A DNA stretch of 64,000 bases from Devosia sp. YR412 (GTDB lineage Bacteria; Pseudomonadota; Alphaproteobacteria; Rhizobiales; Devosiaceae): assembly GCF_900110945.1 (NCBI RefSeq), contig NZ_FOFL01000006.1:140599-204598 (forward strand), in the 5' to 3' direction. The translations under genes and the position numbers were made by a program. Position 1 is the stretch's first letter, and every line of letters starts with the position of its first letter. Positions 22,077 through 29,967 of this stretch are shown one piece after another. A model generated the notes under the pieces. That model was given only the letters and a program-made list of their open reading frames with translations. It was not told the DNA's origin and did no database searches.

Positions 22077-22098
22077 AATTACTTATTGGGAAGTAATT
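22077..22098. promoter_or_regulatory. perfect 8-bp inverted repeat in the luxR-glycosyltransferase spacer
   Basis: AATTACTT, six bases, AAGTAATT: a perfect palindrome with 8-bp arms in the most AT-rich stretch of this region, 14 bp beyond the luxR stop and ~180 bp before the glycosyltransferase start. There is no T-tract as in an intrinsic terminator, so an operator is at least as likely. It does not resemble the canonical lux box. Confidence 0.4.
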
Positions 22099-22111
22099 GT
22101 ATTTTGTTGTT

Positions 22112-22822
22112 TCAGAGGACGATAAGCTTGCGACGGACAGCTTCGACGACAGTCTGCACGCGATTACTGGTGCCGAGACGCTTCTGCGCATTCTCGCAAT
22201 GCTGGTTGATTGTCCGTGCGCTCAAGCCGGTGATTTCGGCGATCTCCGACGCAGTCTTGCCCGCCGCCACCCATTTGAGCACTTCGCCCTCGCGCTCGGT
22301 GATGATGCGGTCCGGTTCGGGCTGGCGGTTGAGATAGCGCAACTGGCCATAGGTGTAGAGCGCCAGCATATGCAGTTCGAGCCGCTGCTGCTCGTCGAGG
22401 CCCTTCGGATCACCGACGAGGGACACCCCGCCTTCAAGCGCGCCTTCGATATGGATGGGAATGCAAAGCCCACCGGTCAGGCCGTGCTCTGCGGCCTCGA
22501 TCTTGAGCTTGTGCATTTCAGGCTCGGTGACCGGATCGTAAGGCGCTTCATCCCAGTCGAAGGGCATGCTGGTGGTCATGCAGTGGCGCGCTATGTAGTC
22601 GTAGCGCATATAGCCCATTTTGACGTAGTGCTCGTACCAGGCGATATTGCCGCCAAACAGCAGGACGGCGTCGCTGATATCCATATTGGCGTCGGGCAGG
22701 CCGGAAATGAAAAAGCTGCGGAAGCCGTAACTGCCGATAGCGTCCTGAAAAATTTCCAGAATACCGCGCGTGCTGGTCTGCTGCTGGATCGTTTCGATGA
22801 TCGCTTTAAGATTGGCGTTCAC
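22112..22822 (-). CDS. LuxR-family acyl-homoserine-lactone-type regulator (LuxR solo)
   Basis: About 236 residues: an N-terminal autoinducer-binding domain and a C-terminal GerE helix-turn-helix (ITEREGEVLKWVAAGKTASE, then TINQHCENAQKRLG). Aligning on TraR spacing, the pocket residues Trp62, Tyr66, Asp75, Trp90 and Gly118 are kept, but the Pro after the Asp is Tyr76. There is no luxI-type synthase in the window, hence a solo receptor. I chose the GTG at 22822 because GGGGGGA lies just upstream; a GTG at 22855 would add 11 residues. It may control the downstream glycosyltransferase. Confidence 0.85.
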   Translation of the reverse strand: MNANLKAIIETIQQQTSTRGILEIFQDAIGSYGFRSFFISGLPDANMDISDAVLLFGGNIAWYEHYVKMGYMRYDYIARHCMTTSMPFDWDEAPYDPVTEPEMHKLKIEAAEHGLTGGLCIPIHIEGALEGGVSLVGDPKGLDEQQRLELHMLALYTYGQLRYLNRQPEPDRIITEREGEVLKWVAAGKTASEIAEITGLSARTINQHCENAQKRLGTSNRVQTVVEAVRRKLIVL

Positions 22823-22910
22823 CTTGTCCCCCCACCAGATTTCATATCCCACCACTGGTCAATTTCGGCGTCACATGCAAGGGCGCCAATGTACGGATTC
22901 GTACTTTAAA

Positions 22911-22942
22911 CTGAAACGGCCGCCCGATGGCGACCGTTTCAG
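22911..22942 (-). terminator. stem-loop after hslO
   Basis: CTGAAACGG ... CCGTTTCAG, perfect 9-bp arms with extra pairing inside, 17 bp beyond the hslO stop. On the minus strand it is followed by TTTAAAG, a short T-rich stretch, so it is a plausible though weak intrinsic terminator of the argD-argF-hslO unit. Confidence 0.5.
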
Positions 22943-22958
22943 CACGACAGCAATGTCG

Positions 22959-23990
22959 CTAGTGCTTGGCGTCAAATTGATGCGGATTGAAGTGATAGGC
23001 GGTCGAGCAGAACTCGCAGACAACTTCGATCTCGCCGTCGACAGCCATTTCCTCGCGGTCTTCGGCAGTGAAATTGGTGCCCAGCATGTCTTCGATGCGA
23101 TCGGCCGAGCAGGAGCAGCGCTCGACCATCGGCATGGGCGCGAACACCCGCACCCCGGTCTCGTGATAGAGCCGGAACAGCAGGCGTTCGGAGGTCAGGT
23201 CCGGATCGGCCAGTTCGAGATCGTCGAGCGTCGACAGATGCACCTTGGCCTCGTTCCAGCCATCCGCCTCGATGAAATCGGGGTCGGCGGTATTGGGATT
23301 GTCGAAATTGCCGTCCCCCGGCAGGTCCTTCATATGCGAGATGCCGTGCTCGGGCAGATGCTGGATCAACACGCCACCGGCGCGCCAATGCGGGCGATGA
23401 TCGCCCTTCTTGGTGAACTCGGCGACGGCCAGGCGCACCTGGGTCGGGATTTGCTCGGACTGCATGAAATAGGTATGCGCGACCTCTTCGAGCGAATTGC
23501 CTTCCAGCGCGACAATACCCTGGTAGCGCTCGGTGTGCGGGCCCTGGTCGATGGTCATGGCCAGATGCCCCTTGCCGAGCAATTGGCTGGGCCTGGTGCG
23601 ACCCTCTTCGGCGGCCTTGACCAGCGCTTCGCGGTCGAAACGGGCATAGCCGCGCAAGCCATCGGGCGCGTCGAAATCGACGACGATCAGGTTCACCGGA
23701 CCATCGGTCTGGGTCTGCATGATGAACTTGCCCTCGAATTTGAGCGAGGAGCCGATCAGCGCGGCCAGAACCACCGCTTCGCCGAGCAGGCGCGCGACGG
23801 GGGCGGGATAATTGTGGCGGGACAGAATCGTATCGAGCGCCTCGCCCAGCCGCACGCTGCGGCCGCGGGTATCGAGCTTGTCCAGCGTAAACGGCACGAC
23901 GGTATCATCGCCGCTTTCCGGCCGGTCGAGCCCGAGGGCATTCATCAGGTTCTCGGTCATGGTCGTGCTATCCGTCGTCATTGTGGTCAC
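22959..23990 (-). CDS. hslO: Hsp33 redox-regulated chaperone
   Basis: A 343-residue holdase. The N-terminal folding domain includes VVLAALIGSSLKFEGKF and VNLIVVDFD. The C-terminal redox switch has the four zinc-binding cysteines as CxC (ERCSCSADR) and CxxC (VVCEFCSTAYHF). Oxidation releases zinc and unfolds the linker, activating the protein under oxidative stress. It sits last in an apparent argD-argF-hslO unit, an arrangement often seen in alphaproteobacteria. No convincing Shine-Dalgarno precedes the first ATG; an ATG ten codons later is possible. Confidence 0.95.
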   Translation of the reverse strand: MTTMTTDSTTMTENLMNALGLDRPESGDDTVVPFTLDKLDTRGRSVRLGEALDTILSRHNYPAPVARLLGEAVVLAALIGSSLKFEGKFIMQTQTDGPVNLIVVDFDAPDGLRGYARFDREALVKAAEEGRTRPSQLLGKGHLAMTIDQGPHTERYQGIVALEGNSLEEVAHTYFMQSEQIPTQVRLAVAEFTKKGDHRPHWRAGGVLIQHLPEHGISHMKDLPGDGNFDNPNTADPDFIEADGWNEAKVHLSTLDDLELADPDLTSERLLFRLYHETGVRVFAPMPMVERCSCSADRIEDMLGTNFTAEDREEMAVDGEIEVVCEFCSTAYHFNPHQFDAKH

Positions 23991-24032
23991 GTGGCTTTCG
24001 GTGGGCCGATCCTTCGGGCGCCGGAAAGACTA

Positions 24033-24065
24033 CTGCGTCGCCTCCCCTCAAGGGAAGCGACGCAG
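24033..24065 (-). terminator. stem-loop between argF and hslO
   Basis: CTGCGTCGC ... GCGACGCAG with perfect 9-bp arms and an inner TCCC/GGGA stem, in the 107-bp argF-hslO space. The following minus-strand bases (TAGTCTTTCC) are only weakly T-rich, so it could attenuate rather than end transcription and lower hslO expression relative to argF. Confidence 0.45.
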
Positions 24066-24097
24066 CAATGGTATCACAGCAGCTGCAGTCGAAACGT

Positions 24098-25030
24098 CTA
24101 ATTCACGTCGACGCCGAAGGCCCAGCACAGGATGGCTTTTTGGGCATGCAGGCGATTTTCGGCCTCGTCGAACACCACCGACTGGGGACCGTCGATTACC
24201 TCGTCGGTCACCTCGTCGCCGCGATGGGCGGGTAGGCAGTGCATGAAGAGGGCGTTTTTATCCGCCAAGGCCATCAAATTGGTGTTGACCTGATAGGGTT
24301 TCAAGACCCGGCGGCGCTCGGCGGCATCGACGTCGCCCATCGACACCCAGGTATCGGTGATGACGAGATCGGCGCCTTCCACGGCCTCGCGCGGATCTTC
24401 GATCAGTTTGACCCGCGAACCGGCGCGCTGGATGTCCAGCATCAGGTCCTTCTCGGGGCTATATTCATCGGGCACGGCAATGGTCAGGTCGCAACCGAAC
24501 ACTTCGGCGGCATTGACCCAGGAGTGCAGCACATTGTTGCTGTCGCCAACCCAGGCCACCTTGGCACCCTTGATATTGCCGCGGTGCTCTTCGAAGGTCT
24601 GGAGGTCGGCCATGATCTGGCAGGGATGCGCCCGGCGGGTCAGGCCGTTGATCACCGGCACGGTGGCGCCTTCAGCCAGTTCGAGCAGGTCGGCATGGCT
24701 GAGGATACGGATCATGATGGCATCGACATAGCGGCTCATCACCTTGGCGGTGTCTTCCAGCGTCTCTTCACGCGACAGCTGCATTTCCTGGCCGGAGAGC
24801 ATGATGGTCTCGCCGCCGAGTTGGCGCATGCCGACGTCGAAGGACACGCGGGTGCGGGTCGACTGGCGCTCGAAGATCATCGCCAGGACCTTGTCCTTGA
24901 GCGGCTGCGGCCGGTCGCCGTCCTTGAGACGCGCTTTCAGCGATGCAGCCGTGTCGAGCATGCCGCGCAGGGTGGTGTAGTCGAAGTCGTCGATCGATAG
25001 AAAATGCCGTGGGGTGCCGGTCGAAGTCAT
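24098..25030 (-). CDS. argF: ornithine carbamoyltransferase
   Basis: A 310-residue enzyme joining carbamoyl phosphate to ornithine to give citrulline in arginine synthesis. It has the carbamoyl-phosphate motif STRTR (about residues 57-61), the HPCQ motif and the ornithine-side [11 protein letters not shown] loop. Length is typical of anabolic OTC. It lies 120 bp downstream of argD on the same strand and is probably co-transcribed with it. Confidence 0.96.
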   Translation of the reverse strand: MTSTGTPRHFLSIDDFDYTTLRGMLDTAASLKARLKDGDRPQPLKDKVLAMIFERQSTRTRVSFDVGMRQLGGETIMLSGQEMQLSREETLEDTAKVMSRYVDAIMIRILSHADLLELAEGATVPVINGLTRRAHPCQIMADLQTFEEHRGNIKGAKVAWVGDSNNVLHSWVNAAEVFGCDLTIAVPDEYSPEKDLMLDIQRAGSRVKLIEDPREAVEGADLVITDTWVSMGDVDAAERRRVLKPYQVNTNLMALADKNALFMHCLPAHRGDEVTDEVIDGPQSVVFDEAENRLHAQKAILCWAFGVDVN

Positions 25031-25150
25031 GATCCGGGTTCCTTTGTGACGCTATGGAATGATGCGTGCTAAAATAGCCTGCCACCCTACCGGGGCGGAG
25101 GGAACAGACCGCGTCGTCGGCGCCCGAAATAACGCACGCTCAAAGCCATG

Positions 25151-26350
25151 TCAGTCGACCGCTGGAACCGAAGCCGTCTCGGCCTCGATCGCCTCGAAGG
25201 CCGCGCCGAGTTTGGCGACGGCTTCCTCGATATCGGCTTCGGTGACGATCAGCGGCGGGATCAGCCGCAGCACATTGTCACCGGCGCCAATGGCCAGCAG
25301 GCGGTGGTCGTCGCGCAGCCGCGACACGAAATCGCGCACCGGCGGGGTGATCTTGATGCCGGCGAGGAGACCCTTGCCGCGCAGTTCCAGCACATAGTCA
25401 GGATATTTCTGCGCCAGCTGCTGCAGGTGCCAGGCGAGCTTCTGGCCCATCTGGTTGACGTGATCGATGAAGCCGGGTGCCAGGATGCGATCCAGCACAG
25501 CGTTGCCGACGGCCGTGGCCAGCGGATTGCCGCCATAGGTCGAACCATGCGTGCCGGGGACCATGGAGGCGGCGACATCGCCCTTGGCGAGGCAGGCGCC
25601 GAGCGGAAAGCCGCCGCCGATGGCCTTGGCCACTGCAACGATATCGGGGGTGATGCCACTCCATTCGAAAGCAAAGAAGCGGCCGGTGCGGCCATAGCCG
25701 CATTGCACTTCGTCAAGGATTAGCAGCATGCCATGTTCGTCACAGAGCGCGCGCAGGCCCTGCATGAATTCAGGCGTCATCGCTGTCACGCCGCCCTCGC
25801 CCTGCACGGTTTCGATCAGAATGGCGCAGGTCTGCTTGCCGATCAGCGCCTTGACGGCTTCGAGGTCGCCGGGCGCGGTATGCTTGAAGCCCTGCATCGG
25901 CGGGCCAAAGCCTTCGAGATAGCTGGGGTTACCGCCGGCCGCGATCGTGCCCATGGTGCGGCCATGGAAAGAGCCGGTAAAGGCAATGATCTCGTAGCGA
26001 TCGACTTCGCCCTTGGCCCAGAAATAATGCCGCGCGGTCTTGATGGCGCATTCGAGCGCCTCGGCGCCGGAATTGGTGAAAAACACGCTATCGGCAAAGG
26101 TCGCATCGACAAGCCGCTGGCCCAGCCGCTCCTGCTCGGGAATGGTGAAGACGTTACTGGTGTGCCAGACCTTGTCGGCGGCAGATTTCAGCGCCGAGAC
26201 GATATGCGCGTCGCCATGGCCGAGCGCGTTGACGGCAATGCCGGAATGGAAATCGAGATAATCTCGGCCCTGCTGGTCATACAGGCGCATGCCTTCGCCC
26301 CGCTCGAAAGCGAGATCGGACCGGGCATAGGTGCCGTAGAGCGCAGACAT
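25151..26350 (-). CDS. argD: acetylornithine aminotransferase (class III, PLP)
   Basis: 399 residues. Class III aminotransferase signatures are present: FHSGIAVNALGH, TNSGAEALECAIK, the PLP-phosphate Asp in LILDEVQCGYGRTG, and the Schiff-base Lys in VAVAKAIGGGFPLGA. It converts N-acetylglutamate semialdehyde to N-acetylornithine and may also serve in lysine synthesis. The start at 26350 has AGGAA six bases upstream; in-frame codons further upstream lack support. It is the first gene of the argD-argF-hslO unit, transcribed away from gcrA across a 348-bp control region. Confidence 0.94.
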   Translation of the reverse strand: MSALYGTYARSDLAFERGEGMRLYDQQGRDYLDFHSGIAVNALGHGDAHIVSALKSAADKVWHTSNVFTIPEQERLGQRLVDATFADSVFFTNSGAEALECAIKTARHYFWAKGEVDRYEIIAFTGSFHGRTMGTIAAGGNPSYLEGFGPPMQGFKHTAPGDLEAVKALIGKQTCAILIETVQGEGGVTAMTPEFMQGLRALCDEHGMLLILDEVQCGYGRTGRFFAFEWSGITPDIVAVAKAIGGGFPLGACLAKGDVAASMVPGTHGSTYGGNPLATAVGNAVLDRILAPGFIDHVNQMGQKLAWHLQQLAQKYPDYVLELRGKGLLAGIKITPPVRDFVSRLRDDHRLLAIGAGDNVLRLIPPLIVTEADIEEAVAKLGAAFEAIEAETASVPAVD

Positions 26351-26511
26351 GGTCATTTCCTTATCTATAGGGGCTGAAAACAGCGTGGCGGGTGAACGTG
26401 ACAATAGCGCCACAAAAATCAAAAACGCGCTCGTTGCGCAGCGCGTTTACCTGCCTGAGTAAGGCCGTTTTTGCGATATAAGTCAATGATCACGGGGCAA
26501 GTGCCTGATTT

Positions 26512-26709
26512 GACTCAGCAAGTCGTTAAGGCAATTTTAACCAGTGAATATACGGGGAAAGTCGCCCCCGACTCTTGATCCTGATTCCACCGATAGCGTA
26601 TCCTCTCAGTTATTGGGAAACACGACATCTCGTGTGGCGGACCCATCAAGCATACGACGCCTAGCGTTTGACGGCTGCCATGGCCATTTGGCGGCGCAAT
26701 GAAGGATTC
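26512..26709. promoter_or_regulatory. cluster of four GANTC (CcrM) methylation sites before gcrA
   Basis: GANTC occurs at 26512, 26570, 26583 and 26705, four sites in 198 bp, against about one per 256 bp by chance at even base composition and fewer at this GC content. In Caulobacter, GcrA and the CcrM methylase act together at GANTC-containing promoters, so this spacer has the expected look of a methylation-sensitive cell-cycle promoter. The space serves both gcrA and the divergent argD gene. Apart from these sites and the CtrA box I see no gene in 26351-26698. Confidence 0.55.
26526..26541 (+). promoter_or_regulatory. full CtrA box upstream of gcrA
   Basis: TTAA, seven bases (GGCAATT), TTAAC: an exact match to the CtrA consensus TTAA-N7-TTAA(C). 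It lies about 160 bp before the gcrA start. In Caulobacter, CtrA represses gcrA while GcrA activates ctrA, so the site fits a conserved reciprocal loop. Binding is inferred from sequence alone. Confidence 0.65.
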
Positions 26710-27304
26710 TGTTTTGACGATGGTTTCAGGAGCACAACCGGCGGGCTGGACTGACGAGCGCGTCGAGACCCTTAAGAAGCTCTGGATGGAAGGGCTCAGC
26801 GCCAGCCAGATTGCCGGCGAACTCGGCGAAGGCGTGACCCGCAATGCCGTGATCGGCAAGGTTCACCGCCTCAAGCTTTCAGCCCGGGCCAAGCCCACCA
26901 ATTCGGCACCCCGCGCCCGTCCGGCAGCACGCCCGGCCCCGCGCCGCGTCGCCAGCCCTTCGGCCGGCGTCTCGTCGTCCGCGTCGATGTCGGGTGGCGC
27001 GGCCAAAATGGCGCGTCCGACCATGCAGGCCTCGCGGCCACAGTCGATCGGCGCCACCGCGCTGGCCATGGACCCGCAGATGGATGCCGAGCTCTATGTG
27101 GCCCCCGCCGCAGCCGAGCTGTTCATCCCCGAGGACAAGCGCCTCAACCTGCTGCAGCTCACCGAAGCCACCTGCAAGTGGCCGATCGGCGACCCGCTGA
27201 CCAAGGATTTCTACTTCTGCGGCCAGCACAGCCTCGAAAGCGGCCCCTACTGCGATTTCCACTCCCGTCGCGCCTATCACCAGGTCGACAAGAAGCGCCG
27301 CTGA
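26699..27304 (+). CDS. gcrA: GcrA cell-cycle regulator
   Basis: A 201-residue alphaproteobacterial sigma70-associated transcription factor. The N-terminus has the hallmark GWTDERVETLKKLW, then GLSASQIAGELGEGVTRNAVIGKVHR divided over a helix-turn-helix. A low-complexity Ala/Pro/Arg linker follows. The C-terminal conserved domain has ATCKWPIGDP, FCGQ and YCDFHSRRAY. It works at promoters with CcrM-methylated GANTC to time S-phase genes. The ATG at 26699 has GGCGG upstream; an in-frame ATG at 26720 would remove seven residues and is equally tenable, since homologues usually start close to WTDE. A strong terminator follows. Confidence 0.95.
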   Translation: MKDSVLTMVSGAQPAGWTDERVETLKKLWMEGLSASQIAGELGEGVTRNAVIGKVHRLKLSARAKPTNSAPRARPAARPAPRRVASPSAGVSSSASMSGGAAKMARPTMQASRPQSIGATALAMDPQMDAELYVAPAAAELFIPEDKRLNLLQLTEATCKWPIGDPLTKDFYFCGQHSLESGPYCDFHSRRAYHQVDKKRR

Positions 27305-27329
27305 TTTTACGGCAGCATCGGAATCAGAA

Positions 27330-27357
27330 AAGGGCGCCCGCGAGGCGCCCTTTTTTG
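27330..27357 (+). terminator. Rho-independent terminator of gcrA
   Basis: AAGGGCGCC-CGCGA-GGCGCCCTT, a perfect 9-bp GC-rich stem with a 5-nt loop followed by TTTTTTG, 25 bp after the gcrA stop. Confidence 0.9.
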
Positions 27358-27506
27358 TTTTGGACAGAGTCGCGGTTATCTCAGATCTTGCCACAGGCAC
27401 GGGACGGACTTCCCTCCCCCTTGTGGGGAGGGAGTGAGGTGGGGGTGATGGGTGACAGCCGAGAGTTAGGAGGGGCACTCAAACAAAAGTGCCATAGGCT
27501 CAAGCC

Positions 27507-28790
27507 TTACGGCAAGAACACATCCACCCGCATGCCCTCGCCCGGCTTGCTCTTGATCGCCAGTTGGCCGCGATGGCGGTTGACGATGTGCTTGACGATG
27601 GCCAAGCCGAGGCCGGTGCCTTTTTTCTTGCGGCTGGCGTCGGCGTCGATGCGATAGAAGCGTTCGGTCAGCCGCGGCACGTGTTCGGGCTCGACGCCGG
27701 GGCCGTGGTCGACCACGGTCACCTGATGCTGGTAGCCGGGGCGGCTGGAGGGGGCCAGGTCGATCTCGATGGTCTTGCCGCCGGCGCCGTATTTGATGGC
27801 GTTTTCGACGAGGTTTTCGAAGACTTCATACATCTGCCCGCGATCGCCGGTCGTGGTGCTGGGGCCGTCGAACAGCGTCATGCGGATTTCAAGATCAGCC
27901 GCCTTGGCCTGGACCGACAGGCCCTCGCGCACTTCGCGCAGCAGGCCCGCCAGTTCGATACGGCCGGTGGGGCGCACATGCTGGTGCATTTCAATGCGCG
28001 AAAGGCTCAGCATATCGTCGATCAGTTTGCTCATCCGCTCGGCCTGGCCGCGCATGATGAGAAGGAATTTCTCGCGCGCTGCCGTGTCCTTGGCCGCCGG
28101 GCCGAGCAGCGTGTCGATAAAGCCCATCAGCGAGGCCAAAGGCGTGCGCATTTCATGGCTGGCATTGGCGATGAAGTCGCTGCGCAGCGCATCGACGCGT
28201 TTGAGTTCGGTGAGGCTCTGGAAGGTCACCAGCAATTGGCGATCCTCGTCGCCCAGCCAGTCCTCGCCGCGATGGCGCAGCGGCGACAGCACGACCTTCT
28301 CCCAGGTCTCGGACGGTATGGTCTCATGCAGTTCGATGGTCCGCACCGTGCCCGAGCGCATGGCGTGATCGACGGCCTCGACCAGTTGCGGATTGCGCAT
28401 GGCAAAGGTCAGCGGATTGCCACGCGTTACCGAGGGGAACTGCCGACCGGCTGCGGCATTGGCATGCAGCACGACGCTGCGGCGATCGAGCACAAGACAG
28501 GGATCGGCCAGCGCATCGGCGACGGCAAACACTGCGATATCGTCATTGACCGGCGGCGGCGGGGCGATTTCGACAGTGCGCGTCACGGTGATGGTCGGCG
28601 ACGGAAGCATGGAGACGCCTGCCAGCACGACCAGGAAACTGACCACAGCGGCAATGGGGCTCAATTCACCAAACAGCACCAGCGCCGCAAAGACGCCGAA
28701 CAGGCCTGACAGAAGACCGGCCTGGGCGACCAGGCGCGCAGCAGCCACCGCAAAAGGGGATATCGGCTGCTGGAACTGCGGCTCGTCCAT
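27507..28790 (-). CDS. PhoR-like membrane sensor histidine kinase
   Basis: 427 residues. Two N-terminal membrane helices (about 12-65) with almost no periplasmic loop precede a PAS-like region (about 85-195). HisKA follows (IANASHEMRTPLASL, phospho-acceptor His near 210), then HATPase_c with N-box LVENAIKYG, G1 DHGPGV and G2 GTGLGLAIVKH. The short, loopless membrane anchor is the PhoR pattern, in which phosphate status is read through PstSCAB-PhoU rather than directly. No phoB or pst genes are in the window, so the identity is only likely; the divergent polyphosphate kinase gene supports a phosphate link. The start is unusual: the ATG follows a run of eight A's with no Shine-Dalgarno sequence. 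Confidence 0.85.
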   Translation of the reverse strand: MDEPQFQQPISPFAVAAARLVAQAGLLSGLFGVFAALVLFGELSPIAAVVSFLVVLAGVSMLPSPTITVTRTVEIAPPPPVNDDIAVFAVADALADPCLVLDRRSVVLHANAAAGRQFPSVTRGNPLTFAMRNPQLVEAVDHAMRSGTVRTIELHETIPSETWEKVVLSPLRHRGEDWLGDEDRQLLVTFQSLTELKRVDALRSDFIANASHEMRTPLASLMGFIDTLLGPAAKDTAAREKFLLIMRGQAERMSKLIDDMLSLSRIEMHQHVRPTGRIELAGLLREVREGLSVQAKAADLEIRMTLFDGPSTTTGDRGQMYEVFENLVENAIKYGAGGKTIEIDLAPSSRPGYQHQVTVVDHGPGVEPEHVPRLTERFYRIDADASRKKKGTGLGLAIVKHIVNRHRGQLAIKSKPGEGMRVDVFLP

Positions 28791-28880
28791 GTTTTTTTTC
28801 TGTGAATCAGCCAGTTGCGACGCCCCTTGCGCGCAAGGGCGCCTTCATAGCACGGTGAAGATGACAATGGAGCGACACCA

Positions 28881-29738
28881 GTGACCGACCCTCTCGACGG
28901 CTTTGACCTCGACAATCCCGAACTGCCCAAGGCGATCAAGAAACACGCCATGGCTTCGGGCGGCTACCCTTATGAGGATAAGCTCGATAGCGACATCTAT
29001 GAAGCCCATATGCTGGCTTTGCAAAAGCAATTGGTGCTGCTGCAGGCTCATCTCGCCAAGAGCGGCGAGCGCATCATGGTGGTGTTCGAGGGGCGCGATG
29101 CCGCCGGCAAGGGCGGCACGATCAAGACCTATCTGGAAAACCTCAATCCCCGCTACAATCTGATCGCCGCCCTGCCCAAGCCCAACGATCGGGAAAGCAC
29201 GCAATGGTATTTCCAGCGCTATGTCGACTGGATGCCGGCGGCCGGGGAAACCGTGCTGTTCGACCGCTCCTGGTATAACCGCGCCGGCGTCGAGCGCGTT
29301 ATGGGCTTCTGTACGCCCGAGCAGACCGAGCATTTCCTCGAAGAGGCGCCGGAATTCGAAAAGCGCATCACCAAGGACGGCATCCATCTGTTCAAATTCT
29401 GGCTGTCGATCGGCCAGGAAATGCAGCTCAAGCGCTTCCACGACCGGCGGCATGATCCGCTGAAAGTCTGGAAGCTGTCGCCGATCGACCTCGAGGCGCT
29501 CAACAAGTGGGACGCCTATAGCGAAGCGCGCGACGAGATGCTGAAACGCACCGACAAGCCGCATGCGCCCTGGACGGTAATCCGCGCCAATGATAAGCGC
29601 CGCGGCCGGATTAACGTCATCCAGACCGTGCTGGATCGGCTGGAGTTTGCGGGCAAGGACGGCAAGGCCATTGGCGAGATCGATCCGAAAATTACGCTGA
29701 GTGCGGCGGATTTTATGAAGCTGCAGAAGGCGGAGTGA
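28881..29738 (+). CDS. ppk2: polyphosphate kinase 2
   Basis: 285 residues, single-domain PPK2 of the P-loop kinase fold. It has Walker A FEGRDAAGKGGT (residues 69-80), Walker B and lid FDRSWYNRAGVERVMGF, and the KFWLSIGQEMQLKRF segment. Such enzymes use polyphosphate to phosphorylate nucleoside diphosphates (or the reverse). A GTG start at 28881 has GGAG eight bases upstream. It diverges from the PhoR-like kinase across 90 bp and is followed by a family C repeat that could act as its terminator. Confidence 0.94.
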   Translation: MTDPLDGFDLDNPELPKAIKKHAMASGGYPYEDKLDSDIYEAHMLALQKQLVLLQAHLAKSGERIMVVFEGRDAAGKGGTIKTYLENLNPRYNLIAALPKPNDRESTQWYFQRYVDWMPAAGETVLFDRSWYNRAGVERVMGFCTPEQTEHFLEEAPEFEKRITKDGIHLFKFWLSIGQEMQLKRFHDRRHDPLKVWKLSPIDLEALNKWDAYSEARDEMLKRTDKPHAPWTVIRANDKRRGRINVIQTVLDRLEFAGKDGKAIGEIDPKITLSAADFMKLQKAE

Positions 29739-29754
29739 TCGGCGGCAAGCAAGA

Positions 29755-29871
29755 ATACCCCCACCTAGCCTCCCCCTGAAAAGGGGGAGGAATCCGCGCG
29801 GTGGTTGGGCAAAATGTGCCTCAAACTGGATCGGTTCCTCCCCCTATCAGGGGGAGGGTAGGTGGGGGTAT
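29755..29871. repeat. family C inverted-repeat element, copy 1
   Basis: 117 bp between ppk2 and the amidohydrolase gene. The ends are ATACCCCCACCTA and its near complement TAGGTGGGGGTAT; each half contains its own stem (CCTCCCCCT-GAAA-AGGGGGAGG and CCTCCCCC-TATCA-GGGGGAGG). A 118-bp near-copy is at 49407. Remaining bases of this spacer show nothing further. Confidence 0.85.
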
Positions 29872-29967
29872 CCCGACAAAGACTCGTCTTCGCCACCTCC
29901 CCATTGACACCCCATGCCAATGTGAAACTACTGTTACAAAAGCGACAATTGCTGCGCAGGGGCCAAG

